In this document: in pieces, positions 12,138-22,948 of the stretch
Position numbering within the stretch: the stretch's first letter is position 1
Layout: each line of letters opens with the position of its first letter
Notes under the pieces: generated by a model
The model's input: only the letters and a program-made list of their open reading frames with translations
Database searches by the model: none
What the model was told of the DNA's origin: nothing
Made by a program: the position numbers and the translations under genes
NCBI GenBank assembly: GCA_035771165.1
Contig: JAWNZC010000322.1
Location: forward strand, 6,372,501-6,436,500
Reading direction: 5' to 3'
DNA length: 64,000 nt
Source: Paragorgia papillata
Taxonomy: Eukaryota > Cnidaria > Anthozoa > Scleralcyonacea > Coralliidae

Positions 12138-12379
12138 CGTGGTTTAAAACGCCCTATTTATTCGATTCAAAGAGAACCAAGAGATTCAACCATGTGCGGA
12201 ACAGTATAATCAACAAAAACCCCGCTGGAAATATCCCCTCCCCCTTCGGACGGCACAAGCTTCCTCCGTGGGGGTGGGTAAAGTAAATATAAAGTCTCGG
12301 TTGGCTCCCCAAAAATGTGAAACATTTTAAAATCAATGTTCACTGTTAACTACAGGTCCGTTAACTGCGTGTTCGAAAG

Positions 12380-12727
12380 TTAAATTAGATCTTGAGGCTC
12401 CTCGTCGGGGATTCCCAATCTTTCTTCAGTTTCCAACAGCAACACAAGCTTATGTATCGGTCGATTCAACGTTGATCCTGTCGGCATTCGTAAGCTTACT
12501 GATCTAACTAAACCTTGTTCATCAGCTTGGGTATCGAGAACTCTAGCCAAGCACCATTGATTTCTGGGAAGATCGTTATCTTTCAAATTCACTACATCAC
12601 CTTCTTTGAAGTTTCGCCTCTGCTTTGTCCATTTAGGGCTTGGCTGCAGATTCTGTAAAAAGTCATTCCTCCATCTTTCCAAAATTCGTTTGTTAAATGT
12701 TGGACTTGTCTCCATCGGCGTCCACAA
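12380..12727 (-). pseudogene. BEL/Pao C-terminal domain (DUF5641-like)
   Basis: The frame carries RWRNDFLQNLQ, GDVVNLKDNDLPRNQW and GSTLNRPIHKLVLL, the usual tail following the integrase core in BEL/Pao polyproteins. It ends with a stop at 12380, the natural polyprotein end. The role of this domain is not well defined; it probably binds nucleic acid as part of integrase. Confidence 0.8.
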
Positions 12728-12785
12728 TATAAGTCTGCGCGTTAAAACTTTCCGGGAGGTGGCAAAACAATCTTTGAATTGCCGG

Positions 12786-13567
12786 TTAAAAGAGCCATTG
12801 GTGTAAGTGGTGTTGAGGAAAGTGGGTCGCTGAGCGACTCGACAGTAAGTGGGACTCGACTGTTAATAATGGCCTCGGCTTCACATAATAATGTTCTAAA
12901 TACCTCATCATGCATTCAGGCGATGACCATGTTCTTTCATAAGTGCAGCGTCTAGAATGTTGCGTATCGATGTAATTTGCCTCTGCCGTACATCGCCGAA
13001 GTGACTTGCTGCAGGGATTTCTTCTCCAATCAATGTTATGTTGTAGAAGTTCTGCCTTTATTCTGTTATCATCCATTTCTTCACAGGCCCGTTTTAGTTC
13101 GTTGTCGGCACCAACGAAATTGGTTCCTTAATCACTGCTGATCTCTCTTACAGGTCCTCTTCGCGCGATGAACCTCCGTAAAGCTTGTATAAACGAATCT
13201 GTGTCTAACGAATTCGCGACTTCGATGTGTACAACGCGACTTGCTATGCACGTAAATAAAGCACCGTATCTTTTAACCTCTTTACGCCCTTCCTTCACCA
13301 ACGGCATGGCCCGAAGTAGGCTACGGCGCAGTACGTATAAACGCGGTGGCGCTGATTCCAAACGAGATTCTGGGAGATTCGCCATCTTTTGCTCTCCACC
13401 GGATCCACGAAGATAGCGGCAGAGATAATTGATCGGACTGCCGCGTTTGCATTTACAATCCAGTAACCAATCCATTGACGCGCAATTCGTTTACGGTGAT
13501 TCCTCTGCCACTGTGATTGTGAGATGACCATTTCTTGGAAGAATGATTGGGTGTTTGACGTTTTCAC
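12786..13567 (-). pseudogene. BEL/Pao integrase, frameshifted
   Basis: Three overlapping minus-strand frames together give an integrase: WIVNANAAVRSII (zinc-binding neighbourhood), YGALFTCIASRVVHIEV with the catalytic-core strand, and ARRGPVREISSD with the second Asp just before a stop. Downstream pieces in other frames reach 12786. Several single-base indels separate the pieces. Confidence 0.8.
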
Positions 13568-13661
13568 TGATGTCCGCTCTGTTAATTCTTCATCCGACTC
13601 TTAACGTACCGTTGGGATGCAGAAATTAACGGATATAATCTATATATATACCACCCGATTT

Positions 13662-15035
13662 TTACATCATAGCTTTCTTTGCCTTGGCAAACTTTCGATC
13701 TTTACAACTTGCATTCGCTTGTATTTCTTGTAAAACATCGGTTTCTGCGTTTTGCAATTCTTCTACGCTGATTGGTGAAACTTGATGCTTTCTCACAGTG
13801 CTCTTTGATGACTCATCAACTGGACGCTTGGTTGTGGTTTCTCCAACCTTCGCTTTGAGCATCTGTACGTATCTTTTACAGTGAGCGATTGCCAGCTTAG
13901 CTCGTGCCCAGGTGGAAAAACGTTCCAATCTGCTCAGCATGTTGCCTTTTCCAACTAGCGTTGTGCGGGCGGTTATTTTCTTAACTTCCGGATTGGTAAG
14001 ATCGAGTGTTCCAGTCAGATCAGAGCGTTGATGAGGCCAGTGCTCTTCTGTCTGCCACAGGAAGTCTGGACCCGTGATCCACTTGGAATTTTCTAGAAAC
14101 GCCTTGACCGTTAATCCACGCGAAGCCTCGTCAGCTGGATTGTCAGAAGTTCCAAGTTGTCTCCATTGCTGTGGAAAAGTGTGGTCTCGTATCAATTGCA
14201 CCTTATCAGCCACATAAACATGAAATCTGCGAGATTCGTTATTTATGAAGCCAAGAACCACTTCACTATCGGTTCAGTAGAATTCTACCACTTTGTAATC
14301 TAATTCAGCTTTCAGCATGTCAGCTATCCTTACCGATACTGTGGCAGCTGCCAGTTCTAATCTTGGAATGCTCACCGTCTTTCGTGGAGTATAACTCTTG
14401 CCTTTCCCGTGACAAACGAACAATGTATTTGTCCATTTTCGTCAACCAGCCGTATATATGAGCATTGTCCATATCCTGTTCGCGATGCATCAGACATGCT
14501 GTGAAGTTGTATCGATACAACATTTCCAAAACTTGGGGGTTTGAAGCTTCTCTGAACGTTAAGTTGATCTAGTAGAAAAAGTTCACTTCTCCACTTCTCC
14601 CTTCTAGCGTAGACATCGTCATGAACCGGTTCATCCCAATCATTTCCGTGGTAAATATCTTGCCGTACTGTATTTGCTTTTCAATAAGAACAGCCGGAGC
14701 GATCAGTCCTAGCGGATCGTAAACAGAACTTATGGTGGATAGGATTCCTCTCCTACACGGTTGCTCTTTAAACTCAATTTTAAACTTGAGGCTATCTGAC
14801 TCAACGCACCAGCAAACGCCCAATCCTCGTTCAATAGGTAACTTGTCTTGACCAACTTCCAATTTTTGATCTTCAATAGGGTCTGACTGTATGACTTTCA
14901 CGCTGTTGCTGACGAATTTGGTAAGAGCTGCACATTCCTTTCAGGTTGCTCACCAAATTAACTGCGTCTTCTTCCGTTGCGACTGATTTTAAACCATCGT
15001 CGACGTAGAACTTTCTGAGGAGAGTTATCTGCATT
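13662..15035 (-). pseudogene. BEL/Pao reverse transcriptase (C-terminal half) and RNase H-like region
   Basis: Near 15000 on the minus strand the sequence reads RKFYVDDGLKSVATEEDAV, the BEL/Pao YVDD catalytic box. Then GVCWCVESDSLKFKI and SVYDPLGLIAPAVL at 14569-14901, typical of the family, and at 13662-14261 LGTSDNPADEASRGL, the end of the RNase H region. Several frames are needed. Everything upstream of YVDD is missing and the sequence jumps to gag remnants, which marks a deletion breakpoint. Confidence 0.8.
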
Positions 15036-15175
15036 GTTCACGATTGTTCACGCCTGTTAACAACTGTGAACAATTTGTGCGTTTTTACGCGTGAGTTGTC
15101 GCAAGACATGAGCTGTATTTAAGTCATCATGTGTTCCATGCCAGTCGTGGCTGTTCTCGCTCGCTCAATAGTATG

Positions 15176-15974
15176 CAGTGAAACCTGAGTTTTGCGACCC
15201 CCATGTTTTACGACCACCTGTCATATACGACCACTTTCTCTGGCACGGACGATTTGTAGTTGAAATATACCTGCAATGAGCGACCACCTGCCTTACGCGA
15301 CCAGCGACCGGTTTTTTGTGTCCCAAACAAGATATTTACCTGTTATGAGCGACCAACTCAACGTAAAACTGCCGAAATACGTTAAAGAAATACCCGTTTT
15401 TTCATAGTAAATAAACGCGAATGCGACCACATGTGAAAACAAGAAACCGGAAGTGTTGCTCAATTGCCGTGTTACCGCATTTTAGTCTTGTTTTGCTTCT
15501 CTTTTGAGCATTATTTGATGAAAATCTGTGTGAATTTCTCCTGCCAAAGCCAAATACTTTTTAGTTGATGTTTGAGAGTTAATACAATGACTGAACAATC
15601 CAAAACCATGAGTAATATTTGTTAACTTTAGACAAGTTGATCCTGACGATCATTTACCGCGACAAGTTTGTATATTTTACAACGGCTTTTTAACTTGGAA
15701 AGGAAAGTGGCAAAACTGAGTATTCACATCTAAAAAATACTACTGGAAGATCGTAAATAAAGCCAAGAGCTTTTAACAAGACCAAACCAGCGCAAAATGA
15801 ATCTGAAACGTAACAAAAACACAGCGCAAAAACTGAAGTGAACGACAGTACGAGTCGCGGCGCTGCCAAAATGGCTGCTATGACGTCACATCACTACCTG
15901 TCTGAACGACCACCTGTCCTTAACGACCACTTTTACGTGGCACCTGGGGTGGTCGCAAAACTCAGGTTTCACTG
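15176..15974. mobile_element. Pogo/Tigger-like MITE, about 800 bp, inserted in BEL gag
   Basis: Inverted ends CAGTGAAACCTGAGTTTTGC (left) and GCAAAACTCAGGTTTCACTG (right), with repeated CGACCACCTG-type motifs just inside both ends. TA follows the right end, and TA lies two bases outside the left end, suggesting TA-targeted insertion. No transposase ORF. It splits the BEL gag reading: gag motifs continue on both sides. Confidence 0.75.
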
Positions 15975-15989
15975 TAATGGCAAACTCCT

Positions 15990-16950
15990 GAGGTTTTACT
16001 CCTTCATTCGGTTTCGTAGATGGCCATCTTGACAACTTGGTAACATACGCATTGGCAATCTTAAAGGAATCTCTCTAATGCTTCTTTAATAATAATTTAG
16101 CTTCTTCAAATGAGGATTCAGATTTTCTTTGGCAGCATCCATGTATCAGTTCTTTGACCTTTCCTGCAGTGTATTGCTCTACATAGGTAATAGAGCAGTT
16201 CTGTGGAGATCGTTAACCTTTGATTCTATATCAATGTCTCAAAGGCAGTTATAAATGCTGAATATTCCATGATCACCAGAAAATATAGGTGCATGCATGA
16301 TTTGTGGGTAGGTAGGGATCCTTTCAATTGTTGAGTTGCAACCATCTCTTTTAGTTCAGTTTGTCTCCTTTGTATCCCAAGGAATTCTTTATCCATGCCA
16401 ATTTGCACAATGGAGCCCAACCCACATTGAAGACTCGGTTGTTCCACTTGTTTTTTAGATGGATTAGAGGCCTTTGCTATGGGTGTCTGTCCAGTAGCTA
16501 CAGTAAAACATGGAGCCCTAGGATTCAAAGGTGGTGTTGATAAACTGGCATCAACTGGATCTCGATTAAAATTTACATTTGGACAGTTTTTGGTATCAAT
16601 GTCCTTGGTAATCCTATCACTGTTACTCAGCTCCTGTTCGTTGTACTGTTCATAGATCTTTTCTTCCATCCTAACTTCAGCATGCACAATTTGTTGTTTA
16701 AGTTCCAACTCCTCAGCAGCCATTCTAAGTGCTTGTTTCTCCTTAAGAAATGAAGCTCTTACTCTAGGGCTGCCTTAATTGCCTTTGCTTCAATAAATTT
16801 ACTGCTTGTGGATGTTGACGAAGCTGCAGAATGCCTTGAACAGTGGGATCTACTAGACTTGCAAGAGTAGGTTTCATATCTAAGAGGTACTTCTTTCTTA
16901 ACCTTAGCCAGAAGTTTTATGACTTACTTTTTAAACTCAAAAACATGTCG
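15990..16950 (-). pseudogene. BEL/Pao gag N-terminal region
   Basis: The 165-codon frame at 16226-16723 includes AAEELELKQQIVHAEVRMEE (coiled-coil-like) and ends in SAFITAFETLI, the start of the DUF1759 gag motif; after a frameshift it continues at about 16010-16200 as YTAGKVKELIHGCCQ and KIANAYVTKLSRWPSTKPN. Upstream to 16950 damaged N-terminal sequence can be followed. This is structural protein sequence; no intact frame remains. Confidence 0.75.
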
Positions 16951-17616
16951 ATCATGAGTGTCATACCATTGTTGGGCTAATTCGATATCTCTTTTCGTTC
17001 TTCTATTTCTGATCTATAGAGATCAGTGGCTTGGCCGCGTAGTCGCGGTTTGGATTTATCATTATTCCACTAATCTCCCACGCTGGGTCGTGTACACGCG
17101 TTTTTCATGTGTGCAATGTGTACGCGTGATATGTGCACGACTGCACGCAATTTTCACTAACATACTTGTATGCACAATGCATACATCATTAAACTGACTG
17201 GAAAGTTTGTCGCAATCCTACCAAAAATAATAAAAATATTTAATTTTTGTATTTTATTTGGCGTTTTAAAATCTTCACAATTCTATAAATTCTTCCCCCC
17301 AAAATCGAGGAAATGGCATTTCAGAGACCCTAGATTTCACAATTTTTCGGGGGACATGCCCCTTGGCCCTTTCAGAAATGTCACTTTGGCTCACTTGGTG
17401 CCCGTCCAATTGGTCAAACCTGGCTACGTCACTGACTAGGTATAGAAGGTCCCATACGTACTTGGAATTTGCTAATATATGCATGTACAGTAGATTAAAG
17501 AGATTGGTGCGATGTTTGCGAAAAAGCAATGCTTAATTCAGTGTTTTCGTTTTTCACTTACAGGCAGACATTGGAGTCAGTCACGTTTAGACATTAGTTT
17601 TGTGTATTTTTTTTAG
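16951..17616 (+). other. Gene A intron, 3' end, with a MITE end near 17435
   Basis: No gene. Bases 17280-17435 resemble the end of a hAT-like MITE related to 916-1271: GGGGGACATGCCCCTT and TGGCTACGTCACTGAC (inverse of the GTAGCCAG-type end). A pyrimidine-rich tract and TTTTAG at 17611-17616 form the splice acceptor of exon 2. Confidence 0.5.
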
Positions 17617-18125
17617 GATTAAAGAAAGACTTTTTTGAAGCAGACTTCATTCCCTATCCAATGGCCACACTTGGGATGTTTCATTATCTCCCCAGCACTG
17701 GTGTTGTTAGTCCTGATGAAATAAGCTGTGGTGAACACACGGATTATGGAGTACTTACAATCCTAATGCAAGACAATGTTGGGGGACTGGAGATAAGAGA
17801 TGAAAATGACCAGTGGATCCAAGCAGCTCCAATTCCTGGAACATTTGTTATTAATTTGGGAGATATGCTGGAAGTATGGACGAATGGTGCTTACAAAGCT
17901 ACAAAACATCGCGTCAGGAAAGCACAAAGTGGAAGCGATCGCTTGTCTGTTGCATTCTTCTTTGAGCCGTACCTAGAGAGTGTGATCAAGCCAATAACAC
18001 TGGAAAAACCTCTAATAACGTTAAAGGATAGACAACGAAATACCAACATCACAATACCTGTAACATATGGAGAATATTATTCAGAGAAGGTCAGAGGCAC
18101 ATTTTCCAACAATGACCTGCAGTGA
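17617..18125 (+). CDS. 2OG-Fe(II) dioxygenase (isopenicillin-N-synthase-like), gene A exon 2
   Basis: The acceptor AG at 17615-17616 puts GA next to the single G left from exon 1, so the Gly171 codon and the frame are kept. The exon codes for residues 172-339 and ends at TGA (18123-18125). It holds the double-stranded beta-helix (2OG-FeII_Oxy). Iron ligands are His211 and Asp213 (GEHTDYGVLTIL) and His268 (ATKHRV). Arg279-x-Ser281 (RLS) is the usual co-substrate carboxylate anchor, so all catalytic residues are present. The adjacent NLGDMLEVWTNG is typical of the family. The protein is soluble, with no signal peptide in exon 1. Compared with paralogue B, it has Tyr214 where B has Trp, and a four-residue longer tail end (NDLQ). 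Confidence 0.95.
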
Positions 18126-18670
18126 AACATGCATGGAAAATCAATTTTTTTATGGAGTATACTAATTGACTATTCAGATTTTTAGTAGCAGCTGAGGTAT
18201 ACATATAGGTCTTGTGATTTGCGCTCAAACTCGATGCTAACTCTGACTCACAATCTTCGGGACACAGACTTTGACAATTAACTTTGCAACCAAATTGTAT
18301 GGCAACGAAGACTTTTGAAATTTAATTGCGTTTGTATAGCGCAAATTTCGTGCAGCGCTGCAACGAAAACCAAACTTTGTGATTTTAGCTAACTGATTGG
18401 TGTAGTTAGACCTTTAGGCATATATAGCTTGACGCCTAGATTTTATTATAAAGGCTTTAATTATGTCAATTATCCGCAAAAGATTGCGCTGGATCTGTTC
18501 ATTGGATATACTCAAGAGTTTCTAACACTTCAAGACATTTTCTTAAGACTACTCTAGACAATTGCGGTACAAAGGTCATGCAAGGCCAGAAGTGCAAAAC
18601 CTTTGACATGTATAGCTGCGTATCACATGCATGTACTGTAGTATTATTTTGTCGGTAATTATAATATAAC
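18126..18670 (+). other. Gene A 3' flank, partly duplicated downstream of gene B
   Basis: Bases 18126-18236 and 18564-18658 are homologous, in inverted orientation, to 24302-24483 beside gene B. A stretch of about 327 bp (18237-18563) is present only here, so it was inserted here or lost from the other copy. The homology ends where the truncated gypsy-2 begins. This probably contains the 3' UTR of gene A; no clear AATAAA signal chosen. Confidence 0.65.
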
Positions 18671-19932
18671 AATAGATGATCGTCGCTCCACATCACTCAG
18701 AGAACGGCTGGCATAAGCCACAGGGCGCGATGTTGCATCCTCCTGTATCTGGCATAGTATGGCACCCAAACCAACGGGCGACCCATCGACACGAAGCTCT
18801 GTTTTGCGATGATGGCTGAAGAAGGCAAGACATGTATCAGTGGAAATGCTCGATTTGAGACTGTCGAATGAGTGTTGCTGCTCAGGGCCCCAGGTCCACT
18901 TGTTGCCTGAACGGGTTAGGAAGCGCAGTGGTTCCGCCATGGTTGCCAGGTTTGGTACAAAGCGAGCCAGGAAATTGACAAGTCCCAAGAAGCTCTTTAC
19001 CTCGGTGACAGTCTCTGGGGTCTTAAAGCTTCTAACAGCTTCCACTTTCTGTGCTGAAGGCTGAATGCCTTTGACGGAAAGTCTCATGGCCATGAAAGTG
19101 ACGGTATTGACACCAAAAACGCATTTCTCTCGATTAAGTGTTATGTTGAATTGCTGTAGACACTCCAGGCAGGCAGCAAGTCGCTCGTTGTGCTCACGTG
19201 TGTTTCTGCCATAGACGGTGATATCGTCGTGGATCCACTTGACACCAGGTAGCCCAGACAGCACCATGTTCATGGTTCGCTGGAGGATTTCCGATGCGTT
19301 GACGAAGCCCATGACAACTGTAGTGCATCGGCGTAGACCCCTGGGAATAGAAAATGTGGTAAATTTCCTCGAGTTGGGATGAAGAGGAAGCTGATGAAAG
19401 CTCTTGAAGAGATCCAACTTGGACCATATGGTTACACCGTCCATTTCATCAGTCGCTTCCTCGAAGGTCGGAATTGGGTTGATTTATCGTTCCACATTGG
19501 CGTTTACGTCCCTCCAATCTTGAGTAATCCGTACTTGGCCTGGAGTAGTCTTGGGAACGACAACCATATACGTGATACCCATGGGGTAGGACCCACTGCT
19601 GGCTCGATGATCCCCAGTGCTTCTTGAAGGTCTAGCTCCTTGTCCAGGGCTTCACGAAGATGTACTGGAACTCGTGATGGTGGGTGAACCACAGGAATGG
19701 CATTTTTCTTTGTGTGGATCTCTATTTGGACTCCCTTGACTTGACCCAGGCCCTCAAATACTTTGCGGTATTTTGACAGGATGCTCTTCGTCGTCAAGGG
19801 ATCCGGCAGCGAAGATGCAGTATTGAGTTGCCGAGATTCTGGTTGACTTGGTGGCTTGGCAGTCTGAGGGTGTAGAGCCGTAGAATTTGCAACGTGATTA
19901 AGGGATCTGTTATCAGAGGGTGGTGGTCCCAC
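18671..19932 (-). pseudogene. gypsy-2 reverse transcriptase with truncated RNase H
   Basis: The frame 18659-19444 holds WSKLDLFKSFHQLPLHP, FSIPRGLRRCTTVVMGFVNA and the catalytic box WIHDDITVYG (HDD replaces YVDD/FADD, with both aspartates kept), followed by the thumb KSFLGLVNFLARFVPNLA and the RNase H start. The frame 19504-19932 is the linker and RT N-terminus (REALDKELDLQEALGIIEPA). The two frames are offset by an indel near 19440-19500. The last residues before 18671 are unrelated host flank. Confidence 0.85.
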
Positions 19933-20307
19933 GCGCGAAGAATGTTGAGATCTATCGCGGTGTCTCGTCCCAATAACGCCACCCCTTTGTCCTTTGACAC
20001 AATGAAACTTGCGGTCCGACGCTGCCGAAAAGCTTGAACATCAATGCTATCTGCGCCTGCAATAGCCAAGGGACGAGTGCTGCCGTAGGGATACACGCGC
20101 ACTGAAGTGGGCTTTGGATTGGTCCCAGGGGGGCTTGATCTGGTTATAGATGTGCACTGGAAGAACGTTGACGCTGGCTCCTGAATCTACTAGCAAACGA
20201 AAAGGCTTGCCGTTCAAATATATGGACACTCGTGCATCGTTGTCGTGTGCCGTAAGTGATCGGATATAGAAAACTTCTTCATCACTGCTGTTCATCATAA
20301 GGGACAT
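19794..20307 (-). pseudogene. gypsy-2 aspartic protease
   Basis: GKPFRLLVDSGASVNVLP is the retropepsin active-site loop with an intact DSGA. The flap and C-terminal part lie in the overlapping second frame (19794-20102, including DSIDVQAFRQRRTASFIV and GVALLGRDTAIDL). The change of frame near 20080 indicates an indel. Confidence 0.8.
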
Positions 20308-20850
20308 TATGGGGCATCTGATCTTGCATTTCGTTCACTTCGCAGTGTTCTGTGCCTGGAACCGATTGACTGCTCTTGCATGCTTTGGCGAAATGATTCC
20401 TTTTTCCACAACGAGTGCAAGTTTTACCACGAGCCTTTTCACACGTGCGATGGCCTGCTTCCCCACAGCGATAGCAAGTGAGCTGCGATTTTCGTTCGCG
20501 CTCTTTTTTTGCCCATTCAGATTCAGCCCCGGACTTTCTCGGCCGCTGCGAACGTCGGCCGGTAGAACGTTCAGGTGGGAGAGTAGCCTCGTCGTTGTTG
20601 TTTTCCATGGCCTTGGCTTGCATATGAGAAGCTTCGAGCGATCGTGCTGTTTTAAGCGTGTCTTCGAGTGAAATTACTTGACTGGCAACAGGCGATGATC
20701 TGGTCCCGTATGATGCTGTCCGTTTGCTGTTCGAATTCGCAATTACTGGCCTTCATTCGTAGTCGTGTATACCAGGAGTCGATTCCTTCGCCTTCGTGTT
20801 GTACACACTGTCGGAACTCATATCTTTCGAAGACAACATTGTTACGAGAA
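20282..20850 (-). pseudogene. gypsy-2 gag C-terminus with two zinc knuckles
   Basis: The frame to 20623 carries CYRCGEAGHRTCEKARG (CCHC-like; the fourth position is shifted) and CTRCGKRNHFAKAC (CX2CX4HX4C), the nucleocapsid RNA-binding motifs. Upstream to 20850 the gag capsid continues in other frames (FERYEFRQCVQHEGEGIDSW) up to the MITE insertion. Confidence 0.85.
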
Positions 20851-21425
20851 CAGTGGCGGATCCAAAGGGGGGGGGGTTATGGGGGTTGCAACCCCCCTGG
20901 CCTATTATATATGTATTCTTTGAACGGTATATTATATTATATATAATACGAGGCGCCACCATGGTTGGCGCCGAGCGTTAAAATTTTGAAAATTTGGAGT
21001 CTCTAGATCGTCGGAAATGGCATTTTCAGTCTTCTCTACCTCTTTCGTTAGGCCCTTTCATTAATTCTTTCATTATGATTTGTGAATCTATGCTATCCGT
21101 GAGTCAGGATGTATTATTATTATTAATTGGCCGATCAGCACAATATTTCGCTGCAATTTTTTTTAAATTCAATTATTTTTTGGGGGGCCCGAAAGCTATT
21201 CCGGCCCCCACTTATAAAATATTGGGGGGGCCGCGGCCCCCCCGGCCCCCCTGCTTCCTACGCCCCTGTATAAAAATCACTATTTCTGATCCTAATATTG
21301 TCCCCAAAATGCAGGAAATAGCATTTCAGGGTATCAGAAATCAAAAATTTCCCGGGGGAGCATACCCCTGGACCCCCGTAGAGGTGTCAACCCCCTCTTT
21401 AAAAAAAATCCTGGATCCGCCCCTG
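20851..21425. mobile_element. MITE, 575 bp, interrupting gypsy-2 gag
   Basis: Starts CAGTGGCGGATCCA and ends TGGATCCGCCCCTG, imperfect inverted ends common in hAT-like MITEs. GAGAA flanks both sides (20846-20850 and 21426-21430), though a clean 8-bp duplication is not visible. The interior is rich in G or C runs and has no transposase. Confidence 0.65.
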
Positions 21426-21679
21426 GAGAAGAGAAGTAGGTGTAAATGTTTCGACCAAGTTATTGAGGTCAGTGCCCGTTTCCGTTAAATTGTTTTCAGC
21501 GATGTCTTGTATATCACTTCCCGCGCGCAATGCAATAAGATAGCACGTTGTCTGGCGGCGCCATTGATGCCCTTTGCTGCTAAGTATATTCGTATTGTCT
21601 TAACGTACTTTTCCCACCTTCGAGATACGCCGTTGGGTTGAGAGTAAACGTCGAAAGGTGGCGGAGGTGCGAGGTCCAT
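21426..21679 (-). pseudogene. gypsy-2 gag N-terminus
   Basis: Begins MDLAPPPPFDVYSQPNGVSR at ATG 21679 and continues with RAILLHCAREVIY, the N-terminal gag pattern of this gypsy group. It breaks by frameshift at about 21490 and is cut by the MITE at 21425; the rest of gag resumes at 20850. Confidence 0.75.
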
Positions 21680-22210
21680 GGGCTTAGTGTGATTAAAACA
21701 GGGATCGGTTGTTCTGCCGTGTTCTACTACTGTTCTTATGCTCTCCGTTCAATTATTCGGAGTTTATACGGTGGTGTTTCGCTGATTTGGTCTTTGCGAC
21801 GAGTGGAGACGGGCAATGTCGACTACGCCATATGTAGTTGTCTAAACAGACATTATTATAGAACATAAAATACAAATAGAAAGTCCTCGATCACTTCGAG
21901 AGCTCGAGTTCTTCACACGTGTTCTTTCCGTGCCCGTGGGCACACATAGTAATCCAGCGGTAGCACGCGACCGGATACTACACCCAGGGAACCCAGGGTG
22001 GGTACCAATCTCGGGGAACGAGAGACTCTGGGATAATCCGTTTCACATCGATATTTCATTGGCTGATGAACATGATTACTCTTCTTCCGGATCACAACGG
22101 ATTATCCCAGAGTCTCTCGTTTCCCAGGTGGGGAACGTGGGCTCTGGGAACGAGATTGGGTGGGTACGAGGTTGGGTAGACATTCGTCAAGCTCTAATAC
22201 ATAGGAAATA

Positions 22211-22295
22211 TTTTTGTGCCCCGGACAAGGACCGAACCTGCAACCTTCTAACAGTTCGATCCCTGTCTGGGACAGTTCTGATCTTGACAACCATC
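22211..22295 (-). ncRNA. tRNA-like (SINE-type) sequence, minus strand
   Basis: On the minus strand a B-box-like GCAGGTTCGGTCC and a 3' acceptor-like TTGTCCGGGGC follow a weak A-box-like region. I could not fold a convincing full cloverleaf, so this is more likely a degenerate tRNA-derived SINE head than a working tRNA. Confidence 0.3.
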
Positions 22296-22393
22296 TACTA
22301 AACGTCTTTTGCATCACACCAAGCTCGCAAACGTTCCACATATACAGCATACAACGTTCTTAAATGCTGGTTTGGTACATGATAATTGGGTTT

Positions 22394-22476
22394 TAAGTCC
22401 AGTAGCTCAACGGTTAATAGACCGTCCTACCGCGGTGATCAGACGATTGTGGGTGCGAGTCCATCTTGGGAACTCA
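22394..22476 (+). ncRNA. tRNA-like (SINE-type) sequence
   Basis: AGTAGCTCAACGGTTAATAG resembles a D-arm with A box, ACCG...CGGT an anticodon-stem pair, and GGGTGCGAGTCCATC a B-box T-arm. The acceptor ends pair poorly (GTCCAG against CTTGGGA). Probably a tRNA-derived SINE or pseudogene. Confidence 0.35.
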
Positions 22477-22535
22477 AAAAGTTTTCTGAATAAAATAGCT
22501 CAAAGAAAATTTATACACAAGACAGTGCTTTTCTG

Positions 22536-22948
22536 CATTGGCGGATTAAGGACCTCTGGGGCCCTGGGACAAATTTAGATTGTGGGGCCCCAAACATCTG
22601 AAAGTTAGCATGTTGCAAACCCCCCCCCCCCCCCGTCTCTGCGGCTGCGGTGCTTGGGAGCAGTTATCACTTATCAGTTACTAATATAAGATTTCGCTCT
22701 CCGAAAATCCCGAAAAATAAACGTTGGAAAGTTACTTTGCGTCTTGTGGCGTCTTCAACTGTTAGTATTATATTATTGTTAATGTTAATGTTAGTTTTTG
22801 TAAATAGTAATTAATGATCTATATATAATGATTCTGTGAGATATTTCAGGATTTTTAATTTTTTAAATGATTTTTCTTCTTCTGCGTTTCAGGAGCTTGG
22901 GGACCTGGGGCACGTGCCCCAGTTGCCCTTATAGTTAATCCGCCACTG
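22536..22948. mobile_element. MITE with GGCGGATTAA ends
   Basis: Left end CATTGGCGGATTAAGG and right end AGTTAATCCGCCACTG are inverted copies. The interior has a long C run (22620-22634) and the repeated word GGGGCC, and no ORF. The flanks do not show a matching duplication. Confidence 0.55.

Larger units (their letters stand above)
12380..16950 (-). mobile_element. BEL/Pao LTR retrotransposon, decayed and internally deleted
   Basis: Reading leftwards on the minus strand: gag (about 16950-15990), interrupted by a MITE (15176-15974), residual gag (15040-15170), a junction straight into the reverse-transcriptase YVDD box near 15000, then RNase H/protease-linked sequence, integrase and a DUF5641-like C-terminus ending at 12380. 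The protease and the N-terminal half of RT are missing, so a deletion of some kilobases joined gag to RT near 15035. No LTRs recognised. The element lies inside gene A's intron, antisense to it. Confidence 0.8.
18671..21700 (-). mobile_element. Ty3/gypsy LTR retrotransposon 2, 3'-truncated, split by a MITE
   Basis: Minus-strand order: gag (21679 leftwards), zinc knuckles, protease, reverse transcriptase, then RNase H cut off at about 18671 in the motif YASRSLSDVERR. The integrase and 3' LTR are absent. A MITE (20851-21425) splits gag. Codon structure is better preserved than in gypsy-1, though several frameshifts are present. Bases 21700-21900 may be leader or 5' LTR, but no second LTR is available for comparison. 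Confidence 0.85.
21701..22535. other. Intergenic repeats and two tRNA-like segments
   Basis: Contains a perfect 24-bp inverted pair (22019-22042 and 22096-22119, core GAGAGACTCTGGGATAATCC) within a wider region rich in CCCAGG/GGGAACG motifs, then two tRNA-like sequences listed separately. No protein-coding gene seen. Confidence 0.5.

Noticed and set aside
12154..12336. 60-codon ORF beside the BEL/Pao end
   Set aside because: No similarity to a retroelement or host domain; probably chance.
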